NCBI GenBank assembly: GCA_005406025.1
Contig: BGZK01001262.1
Coordinates: 1 to 64,000, forward strand
Length of the DNA stretch: 64,000 bases
Source of the DNA: Eumeta japonica
Lineage: Eukaryota > Arthropoda > Insecta > Lepidoptera > Psychidae
Reading direction: 5' to 3'
This document shows, in pieces, positions 51,111 to 63,100 of this stretch. The notes beneath the pieces were generated by a model. The model made no database searches. It was not told where the DNA came from and worked only from the letters and a program-made list of their open reading frames with translations. The translations under genes and the position numbers were made by a program. Each line of letters begins with the position of its first letter. Position 1 is the first letter of the stretch.

Positions 51111-54100
51111 TATAATCAGTTGAGAAACAAGATGAAAATTCTAACATCTCTTAACTGCGCTCCGTGGTCAAAGGGTGTGCTCCACGGCCGGTACAGCTTC
51201 CTCGCGGCGACGGCGAAACGCGAACTGGGCGCCGGGCCCTCCACGTCGCTCCAGAAGCAATGGGCCGCTGAAACCCCAATGTGATCAGCACTGAGTTTAT
51301 TATTCAAAGTGTATCCTGGACAGGACGGCGCAGATAAGAAGCTGTCGACGTATATGTTGTAACCATTAGTGCTGTAATGTTTCCCGAATAAAAAAATAAA
51401 TTCACATTAACACCTCAAAATCTTTAGTAATGTTTTTGTTGATAAGCTTGATATGTAAAGATTGGATTCAACATTAAAAGTCATCCCAGTTTAAACCTGA
51501 AAATCCTACTAACGATCGTTTTTCAACTTTGAGGATCAAACTAGAACAAACTAGAACATTTATCATGTTTTCCGTTTGTCTATTCTTCTCTTTCTTAGTA
51601 ATTTCTCTATCCGGTTTCCACAATCATACAACCGTAACGAGTGCCAATGACGTTAGTAGCGCTCGCTGGCTTTGCCATTGGCATCTTTTGTTTTGGGTCA
51701 AAACAGACTTTAATAAAAATTTAGTTTATGTTTTTAAAGTCTATGGTCTATCCAATTGATCATAAGTTATGCTATCATAGAAAATAAATTCTGCATTTCC
51801 TTACAAAAGCAAGTAGTTCCTTACAAAGCAGTGGTGACAGAGTTCGTGTGCTTCTTAAGTCGAACGTCCAATATTATTGGCACGCCTTCAGATTATATTC
51901 CAATTAGTTTTTATTTGTGGAATCAATATAAAAATTCCATTATTTATATTAATTAAATATAAGGAACATCAAAAAAAAAATCAATAGTACGTCTTTTTTT
52001 GTTTGGCTTCATTTGGTTAGTATGCATCATTTGTGTTATCCACCAGGTACTTTGTTGCAAAAACAGTAACTACATGTTCGGTCCCATTATGTTTATTTAC
52101 ACAGTTACGCTAACGTTCTTTTTCGTCTTACACCTGATCTTCACTGCTAGGTTTAACCTTTTGTTGAATCTCGTGAAATGTGGTTCGTTTACTGCAGTGA
52201 AAACGATTAGTTTCGATTATCCGTTTAAATTTTTTTTTAATTATTTTGAATTGCTTTCAGTATATTTATCAGTAAGTATCACATTAATTTCAACCGAATT
52301 TGTTACATTTTTCATTAGTTTCACAAAATTATTAGCACTCTATGTTTTGGAGGTTAAAATACGTGCACTTGCCGTGAAATGGCCGCCAAAAGGAATGGAT
52401 ATTTTTCCATGGATCAGGCGCAACCAAAACCGCCAGTCGTTTCAAGAAGACTGTTTCAAAAGATCTTATGACAGGTCCAAAATGTGACAATAAGCCATTC
52501 TTATCTCGTCCTCTTGTTTTATTTTTTATACATATCTCACAAATTTTACAAAGATCCATAATATTTATATTTAAATTTTTTATGGTATATTATGTCTGTC
52601 CAAGCTTCTTTTCGATTTGTTTATAGTCCTAAATGACATATGTTTTTGAGTATCTCGTCAATAAGTTTTACTGTTTTCTTCTAATATTTTTTTGTAATAT
52701 AAATTGTGCTTTGATATTGATTTGTTTGTTTTTTTTTTACTTTTTCATTTTTTTCTTGATTCAAGATAATATATTCCAATTTTATTAAGTTTACTCATAT
52801 TAATACGCAATTATATTTGTTTATACTATTTTTCAAGAGATCAGAATTACATTATTTCATCTATTTGCATCCAAGCTCGCTCTTGTCCCATCTGTTTTTA
52901 TTTTATTTCCAAGTATTTTATTAGTATAGGAATTACTAGCTAATGTGGATATTCCCATCAGTATAACCTCACCCCTAAGAGTCTGTGTCGCCACAACTCT
53001 GTGAAAGAACAACACATACTCATCATGCTCCATGAATACTTTTCTGGATTCCTTCATTATGCGCAACGTGGAATAAGACCTGAGCGATACAGCATTGACC
53101 TTAAACTAACCAAAATTTTAGAGACATTCTATAGCCCCATATAAAGATATCTAGTTCCCATATAATAATATATAAGAAAGGTTATTATTTTAAATGACTT
53201 CTCGTAGATAGAATCAACGTGAACATTTCAACTAAATTGGAATCAATCATCACCCCTAAGTCTGTGTATAATGCCTCATCTTTTATCGCAATATCGTTTA
53301 TCTACGATAATGAAGACGTAGGCTGATATTTTCTAAATAATCTAAGCACGGCAATTCATTACTCATCCATAGATTGAACGGAAGAATTGTTATTTGATAT
53401 GCTCTCAATTTACATTGGTAAATATTAATTGTAATAATACATGGTAAAACTATTTTATAAAATATGTTCTGAATAATTGTGGATTAAATTAATTCATTTT
53501 CCGAAACAATACTTGTAAACAATATAGCCTCCTTCTGGAAACATTTTAAATCACAATGTCTATTGTGTGTACTAACCTGTTACCACAAGTTCGGCAGAAA
53601 TAATAGAGCCGCCGCATATTTGCATGTAAGGCTTGTACAGCTTGTTATAGATGCCGACGTGCCACGGCAACTCTCTGATTCGCGCTCTCCAGCCCCCTGA
53701 TGCAATAGGCTGTACAGGTATTTCTCTACGAATTCTTCTTTCACTGAATTTTATGCCACATTCTGTGTCAGTAAATAATACTATATGTGAGTATGAATCA
53801 GGTATAGCAGGAAACCAATGTGAGACAACTAATACCGAACAGGGATCAGACACAGACATAGAACCTTAGAATGGATAATTTCATAATAAAAAAATTATTC
53901 CGAACTCATATTTTACACTTATAACAGAGAATTCTTATATTTTGTTTCCATTTCTTTAAAAACCTCGTTAACATAATTTTACAGATTTTCGCTATTGCTA
54001 AGGCATTCAAAAGCATGTGACCAATTTCCAGAGCGTAAGAAGATCTTATATAAATATATATGATATAAAGAAACATGTTTAATATTATATACGGAACACT

Positions 54101-57100
54101 CACGACTACGAGTTACAATTGATTCTCGTACGTATTTTTAAGAATTCAGAACCGGTTTTTCATTCATATACGTAATGATTCGTAAGTAAAAAGTCTAGTT
54201 TAATGAAACTTTCGTGTTCGTCAGAAGGTCATGTTTTAAACACAAAAATTGTTTATGCATATTACCAGTACCTGCGTTTGCGTTAAAATATTTATACTCC
54301 TTATATTTATCTTTCAGAAGTAGTTATTAAGTTAACTTTGTAACTACATTAATTAATCTGACCTGGTAAACACGCGGGTGTGTAGTTCCAATTACCATCG
54401 ACACATTTCATGGGAGGTAGATCCGTGCTAGAGCGGTAATAGGGAGTATCGCAAACAGGTAACACTTCTGCACCGTTCGGTTTGTAAATGTCGCAAATTG
54501 TTGAAAACTCTAATGAAGGCCATTTCTTGCATAAATAATAAATACCAGCCTTATAATCCAAACTACAACCACCTAAAATGAAGTATATTGTTCCTTAAAC
54601 ACCAATTTTCGTCTTATATATAACAAATAAAATATTACTAGTAAATGATACCCGAATTACTCTTCAAGGTACTCGGAGTTATAAATAAACACGTCTTCCA
54701 ATTAATGGCTTAAAAAATGTAAGTAATATAATCTGCTAGCTTAATGCAAGTTAGAAATTTAACTAACATTTTGCACAAGCCTTTTCTAGATCGCAAATTT
54801 TCTCATTTCCCTCATTTTCAAATTAAAATTCAAATTTTCTCTTATTCATTAACCGTCAAATCAAGTGATAATTTGATTAATATTTTGATCATAATGCCTG
54901 GAAAAAACACGGCAGACCTAGAAGTAAATTTCGTCTCCGAGTTTCAGCAACAATTACCAATATTAGGCCCCTCGACTGACTTCAATAACCACTAGCACTC
55001 AATAACAAATCGTTGGAATAACAATTTTAATACGTATTTACCGACACATGTAGGCAGTACATCCGACCACGCTCCGTCTGAGCAATTAACTTCCGCGGGT
55101 CCAACAATACCGTAGCCATCTTCGCACTCGTAATACAATCGGAGGAAAGTGTAATTTTCACTGGAATCGCCATAGGGCTGCTCCAAAACATCGTATTGGC
55201 CGTGTTCTGGGTACGCTGGTAACTCACATAAAGCAGACGCGTTTGGTAATCTGTAAAATAGCATTATGTCATCAATCTTATTGATATTGTAAAATAGTTC
55301 TCAATTGTTGTATTTTGTAGACCTTCTTCAACTCTCGCTTCTTCAACTTCACTTCTTCAACTTCCTATCCATGCATTTAATTTAATTATGCCTTTATATT
55401 GTTGTAACACCATAACTTTAATCTTTATGAAATTTGCTTTCTTATTTGTTTCCTAAACAAAATCATTCATTTCGTCCACAATCGTCTGCGACTTACGCGC
55501 TGACAACGCAAGTATTTCCTGACAGTGAGCGTGCAGGAGACATCCAAGGGATAGCCCATCCGATCATAGGGTTTTAAATCACAAATAAGTTAAGATTCAT
55601 GATGACGATAAGCAACTATGCCTGTTATATCTGTGAATGTACAAGCAGTAACTCTATGTTCCCTCCATATTAAGAAAGGCTTTGAAAACTCGACACAAAA
55701 ATTGTAGTGCCCTTACCCTTCACGATTAACATGCATAAAATTGGTATTTAATAGATAATTGTTATCATTTGATTTGACTTCGCCTATAAAATATAAAACT
55801 CCGGTTCTTTATAAAAAACGCATGGTTTGTCTACAAAAAAAAAATATGTCCTTTCTGAAATAGCACTTGTACATATCAGTCTGTAATTCTTCTAACGCTT
55901 TTTCATACGAATTTATTAAATATTTATATATCTCAAATTGCATAATTTTTTTTTTCCCTACCTATTTCATTTTACTTTCTATAAGTCTTATAATGTTCCA
56001 AGCTTTTGTCTATCATAGTATTCGTTTTCATCCAAGATTACCTTCAACATATCCATCTATAATTTTCGGATCACCGATTCGGATCTCACTGAATTTAATC
56101 CGTTTTAATTTTATTTATTTATTTAATTCCCAGAAAATAGTTAAATACACATTGATAAGTATTTTTAAATCCTGTAGAGGAAACATGATGTTCCCTGTGC
56201 ATAGTTTAGGGAGAAATGAATAGGCATATATGATTTATTTGTCATACATGCCTATTAAACAAAAAAACAACTTAATACATATATAACTTAATTACTAATC
56301 TCAGCTATTTTACAGTAAAAAAATAACAATAATAAGTAAGTGCTCAAAAGAATAAAGTTCCATGTGAGATGTTATACTCGACTTTAAAAAGCAAAGACGA
56401 GAAATGGGATATGACCTTTTATAGAGATAATAATTGCTTTTGACTGACCATTAACCATTTTTTAATATTATATTTAATTGATTTAGTTAACATAGGTGTA
56501 TTCTTAAATTCATTTGGTAACATATTAAAGTATTTGATAGCTGTATATAAAGGACTAGTTTGGTACTTGGTCTTGGTAATTTTAGTTCCCTGTATATATT
56601 TGTGTCTGGATCTACCATCGTAGTTATTATATTTATGTGCGCAATTTTTAAAGTATTTGATCAGACTACAATAGACAAATTGTTGCTTGATGTTACATAT
56701 ATGCTTGTTTTCTGTTTTAATTTTTTTTTTAATTCTTTTTTGGATTGTAAATAATGTCTTGATAGAATTTTTATATGCACCACCCCATGCTATTACACCG
56801 TAGTTAATAATGCTTTCGAATAATGAATGATATAGCATTTTTAGTATTCTCCGTTCTATAAAAAGACTTAGTTTGTACACGAGGAATTGGAAAAACTTGA
56901 CTTTTTTAACTATCTCATTTACATGTACATCCCACTTTAAACAGCCATCAACATAGATACCTAGATATTTACAGTAATCGACTCTTTTTATTATAACATT
57001 ATTAATACTAATTTCAGTCCTCGGTATAGAATCACTATAACATGAAAAATTAGATAGACAGTTTTCTCAACGTTCAACGTTAATTGATTATTTTTTAACC

Positions 57101-60100
57101 AATTATAGACATTTTTTAGAACTTTATTCATGTCACTTTGCACATCTTCCCAATTATCTGCTGTACACCTGATTGCAGTATCATCAGCATATGATGATAA
57201 GTGATTTTTGTCTACAATGCTAAAAATATCATTAATGTATAATAAAAATAATAGGGGTCCAAGTATGGTTCCTTGAGGGACTCCAATTCTAACATTTTCA
57301 GGTTTACTGTATACTCCTTTATATCTTACCGTTTGAACTCTGTTATCCAGGTAATCTTTAATTAAATTATTAGCAACACCTCTTATACCATATCTCTCCA
57401 ATTTGTTCAGCAATATGACATGATTAACAGTGTCGAAAGCCTATGCTAGGTCTAGGAAAGTAACAATTGTTCGTTTATCAGAGTTTAAGTTATCATATAT
57501 GTACTGAACAAGATCAGCATGGGCATCACTTGTGCTTTTATTTTTTAAGAAACCAAATTGCCTCTCGGATATTATGTTGCATTCAGTTGTAAAATCCGTT
57601 AAACGAACATGTACTAGCTTCTCCAGTACTTTAACTATGTTTGAAATCAGTGATATAGGACGATATTTACTTGGCTCATAGTGACTTCCATTTTTGAATA
57701 TGGGTACAATAACTGCGGATTTTAGGGCACTAGGCCAGGTTCCTTCATTCAAATAAATATTAAATATATGCTCAAGTGGCTTGCTAATATATTGAGCCAA
57801 TGTTTTTAAAACTTTACTGTTAATACTATCCGGGCCACCTGCCTTGTCTTTTAAGTTTTTAATGATCTTAAAAATTTCATCAGAATCAGTAGGTCGTAAA
57901 AATATTGATTTACAATTATTTTCCACTATATCAGACGCCCTATCTTCACACATTTTATCAGAATTGATTCTTTTAGCCAGACTTAGACCTATGTTGCTGA
58001 AAAAGGCAACAAAAACATCAGCCACATCTTTGGCATCCATTACCTCCTTATCTTTATAGATTAGTTTTTTTATTTCGTTATCTACTTTGCTAGTTCTGCC
58101 TAATTTATTATTTATGTATTGCCATAGTTTTCTACTGTAACTGTTGTTTTTGTTAACCTATTCCACTTCATAGTTTCTTCTAGCCCTAGTAATTACACAA
58201 TTTAATATATTACAATATGATTTATAATTGTCTATGAGTTCAGTATTACTTTTATCTATTCTCCATAAGTTATATAGCAATTCCTTAGTTTTACAGAATT
58301 TAACAATACCCACAGTAATCCAGTTTTTTCTTGGTTTATTTTTATTTTTAGAATTATTCGCTTTAACTTTCATTGTTGCCTCTTTAGTTAGTGTTTTGAT
58401 GTCATTAATTAACGTATCTATTGCTATATTCGGGTATTGTATTTCAAATATGTATCAAAGATCAGTTTGACTACAGAGCGTTTTTAATTTTTTATAATTA
58501 ATGGTAGCTTTAGGATCTCGAGAGATGCCTCTTTATGCCAGTTAACTGTTAGAAAAATAGGATAGTGATCTGCAAAAATTTTAGTGTATGTAAAAGAATT
58601 TGACTTAGCTATTTTAGATTTAATAAACATGTTATCAATACAAGAACCCTCGAAACTATTAGGTCTAGTGATGTCACTAAAGCAATTAATATAGTTAGCA
58701 TTTAACATGGTCTCCAGGAATTGTTCAGTTATAAAGTCTGTTTTGAGTAAATTAATGTTAAAGTTGCCTACAATACAGTGGTGCTTCACATTTTTGTTTA
58801 ACCTTAAATATTCTTTCATTTGTACTAATGTAAATATTCAACATTTACATCATGACACCTATAGATACCTGTGATTTTAAACGCCATGCTATTTTTAAAT
58901 CTTAAGATAATTGATAGTATTTTACATGGACCTAATTTCTCGGTAGTAGCTGTGTGTGAGATTGTGGATTTGACGTAGATCACCACTCCGTCCGCCTTGT
59001 TGACATTTCCATGATTGTAATGTATAGTATGTTCATCTAACTGGTAAAACTTATAGTAATCTAGATTCCACGTTTCGGTGCAAACAATAACATCTGGTTT
59101 TATTTCAAGACTATTTATCAAAAGTTCTATGTTTTGGTAATTTGAATTAAGGCTTCTAACATTGAGGTGTAGTATTAATAGATTATTGGACACTAGGACC
59201 TGGTTTATCTCACTTAGACAGTTGCAATGTTTTTCAATTCTTGTTATTTTTTCGTCATAGTTATCCATTGATAAGTAGATAACTAAGTGTTTGTCGATAA
59301 CACAGTTCCTTTGTTTTGACCAGGTATTCGCCCTAGGAATTTAGGAACTTTAGGTAACGTAGGGTAATCCGTCATATTCATTATCTTTTGTAATTTAAAT
59401 TTGATGTATTCACACTTCGTGGTATCATTTGGATGATGGTTTGTACATTTTGTTGTTTGTATTTTCATTGTAAAAGCACAATTAACACATTTAATAATTT
59501 CAGCCTTGCATTCGGTAGTTTCATGGTCACAAGAGCATTTTAAACATTTTGTCACATTTCTATAGTTCTTACCACTGTGGTTTAAACAACCACATTTAAA
59601 ACACAGGTTTAGACTAATGTCATCTACCACTTTACAACATTGATATCCTATGTATAGTTTATACTCGTTCTTGACAATAGCACTTTATATCTCAGACGCA
59701 GCTTCAAGAATAACAGTGAGCTGTTTTAGAGCATTTTTGAATTCAATCACTAATGTAAAGTTACCGTTAAGCATCACTGGGTTCCTATTCTTAATATCCT
59801 CCGTAAGGCTTTCAAGGTTCATATCATTTTGTACATCAAGTATTCTCATTCTCGGTGCCTTTAGCGTTTGCACTTCAACTTGGTAGTCGTTGATCAATTT
59901 ATTTCTTAGCATGGCCGTAGTTCTTTCGACGTCTTCTTTGTTTTTACACTTGATGGTAACATCACCAGATTTGTTTGTTTGAAGTTTCTTGATCGGTACA
60001 GCGATATCACCCAGCAGTTGGCACTTAACTTGGTTGATAGTATATTTGTTCTTTTTATCTTTAGCTTTAATTACAATTTTGGGAATAACTTTTCTAGTAT

Positions 60101-63100
60101 TATTTTTATCACACTTTGCTATATCTGCATAACTAGCCACATTTGTTTTATTGCAATTATTTCTATCTTTTTCTAACTCACGAAGCATATTATTTTTATC
60201 TTTCAGTTCGGAGTTCTGTTCTTTAAGTAAATCATTCTCAACCCTGAGTAGAGCCAGGTCATCTTCGATGACTGTATCATCCAACAACATGCTTTCTCTG
60301 GTTTTATTTAGAGAGATGTTATGTCGTAACTCCTCTCTTACTTTGTCTTTCTCGAACATTTTAGTGTAAGCTATGATTTTACGAGCGTTTTCACAAGATC
60401 AATGTTGTCAAATTGACTTGTAGAGGTTATGTTCACATTATGCTTCGAGCAGATAACTAGCATATAACTAATAAATTTACCTGAACCATCTTTATTTAGT
60501 CTATTAAAATCATTTGTATGGTATACACTTTCACATATCAAACAAATCACAATTTTGGGAACTCTTATATTGGAATGGCACTTGAAAGTTTTCACACTGT
60601 TCTCTGCGATGTCAGTATCGCCCACCATCTTAATCATGTTCTTTTTCACTTATCGCACAAGCATTCGATCCACAGCAGAGTTATCCTTACCAGCAGCGCC
60701 ACAATCCTTAATCCCGTTCGCCGAACGGGTTGAACGCCGCACCGCGCCTCATACTCGATGCCCTGACGGTTTCCCGCTTTGCAGCGGGAATTGCAGGCTA
60801 TTATCGAGACGCAGTATCTGCAGGATGTGCTCGTAACACCACTAGGAACACCAATAATTTAAACACGCTTTTTTTATTTATTTTTATTATTATAAATTTA
60901 AAACGCTTTTTGAATAGAACATTTTGATTTCGAAGTGAACATTTTTAGACAATTGGTTCACATGAAGTTTTGATTTGAGGACCATTAAGTGATTTTACCA
61001 AAGTTGTAAAGGCAAAGAAACAATTATCGTATTCATTCACTTTTGTTACCGAATCGAAGCGAACCTTTTTCATATCTTCCCGCTGTATATCCACTCAACC
61101 ACTAAAACCATTTAACAAGGTAATTTCTTATAGAATGTTTCACCAATCAAAAAAGTACAGCAATTCTTTTGGACACGTCTGAGATATGAGCACCTCAAAC
61201 GAAACCAGCGTCAATATAATTTTGAATGAAATATGTAGAAACCTCCGATTCACTAATTTATAACGATTTTCATAATCTTTTTAGCAAGATGAAGACGACT
61301 TCCTCGCTTCTTTCCTGGCTCTTATCGACATTAGAGCTATAAACATGGAAGGACTCATGTTCTACAAAAACACTGCTACCTTTTCCTTACTTCTCATTCT
61401 CGAAAGTACTTGGAATCATCATCATTATCATAAATTTCGTCATCCATCTCTCTCAGTATATTTAGAGCACCACATCGGTACCAGTCCTCACTTCACTCCT
61501 CCTGGTGATGGGTAGCATAACTAGTCACCACAATCGACCTAACACTGTTAAGAGCGTTAATATTGTAAGCTTTACACTACAAAGGTCGATCTTACTAAAA
61601 GAGAAATATTGTTGAATGTTAATGGTTTTCCTTCCGATGTTATTATTGGAGATATGTTTAGGTAAACAGAGATATGTTTAGACTCGCGCTGGGAAGATCT
61701 TAACGCGAAAGGTGCACGGGACATCCCGTCAGTTTCTGCGCACTGAGAATGATATCATAAAATTTTTGGTGCACCTTAAAGTTGGCTATATTTTTAATTG
61801 AATATTGTCAAATTTTAAAATAAAATTTTTACTATATTTTATTATTTCATGGACGCATTACTTATATTTTTGTATTCATTAATAGCAAATTGTACTCTTT
61901 AGTTTTGTCTTTTACATTTCTGTCTTATGTCATGATATTTAATGACACTCAATCCTATGCCTTCAGAGTTTACTTTTGTGTTAAAAAGAGCATGCTCTTT
62001 AATCTGCACAAGTTTATTGTTAAACTGGCCATTGTACTTTATGTTCTGTCATTTTATTATTAAAGTTAGGATATGTGAACATCCAATGTATCTATTCACC
62101 AACACAAATTTGGTTAAAGTTTAATATTAATAGAATATTAAAACAAAATTACCACAAGAACCGCTTACAGTCCTCAATAGTTTAGTTTGGATACGTTGTT
62201 GAATGCTCTCCCTTACTCTCCCAATGGTTTAGGTAACGATGATAACTTAATTATACTTACTGGCTTTTAATATTTTAATATTTATCATTTCTTTTGTCAT
62301 ATTATTTTGATAACACAATAATTTTAGAATAAATTGTGCGCTTATGTGTAAAACTAAGAAACAGCTTTCCGTGAAATTAAGCTTTTTTGACCGAAAATTA
62401 ATATTTGGGACAAAATTTAACATTTTTCTGTAATACAGCCGAACAGCGCCATCTCTCGACACTAGTTTTATGTAATAATTACGAATCACCTCAAGATCCT
62501 TTTTTTCTTTGCATTGTTTCAATTTAGTTCGGTTTTTTTTTTATGTTACGTTAAATACTGTATTTAGTATAAGGATTGCCTAAATCCTAAGCGGCTCCAG
62601 CTGAAAATCATCACCACAGGCCAGGCGGTGATATCATGCGGAGCTGGAACCGATTCAACATTCGGGATTCAGTTAATCGTGTGACTATGTAGTTTCTACT
62701 CCCACATTGTTATGGTGTTGAATAAAAAGGTTTTTCTTTCTTTCGTTCATTATAAAAGCAATTAAAGTAAGTGGCATATCATTGAATTAGTTCGACTTAC
62801 TGCAACCGCGTGTCGATTTCACTTCCATATCCTGATATTTCGGTAGTATCTGTAGACAAATGGACTAAATTAGGTAAAAAGTAATATTGAAATAGATAAA
62901 TACTACTTAAATTATAGTGAAAAGGCAAATTTAGGATATCTCAACATGTAACAAAGTGCTTTTGCCTGCTTAGTAAAAAAAGGACTTCGTATTAATGAAT
63001 ATTACATCAGATCACAAATGCAACTAATGGGATAAAATATCACAGACCTATCGAGGTATCTACTTTAGAATACCCGGAGCGGTAAGAATGAGGAACGAGA

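Larger units (their letters stand above)
56113..60925 (-). mobile_element. Near full-length CR1/Jockey-like LINE
   Basis: Minus-strand element with 5' region near 60925, ORF1 (60649 to 59283), ORF2 endonuclease-reverse transcriptase (59268 to 56419), and an A-rich tail with TAAA units at the low end. G1 at 26697-26715 has the same flanks without the element. Flanking TTTTAATTT and TTTTGATTT may be the target duplication. Many frameshifts. Sits in the intron between the linker microexon and sushi B of G2. Confidence 0.88.

Noticed and set aside
50993..51284. CRISPR-like array or coding Cys-Val repeat
   Set aside because: Simple GT microsatellite running into the antisense of the His exon.
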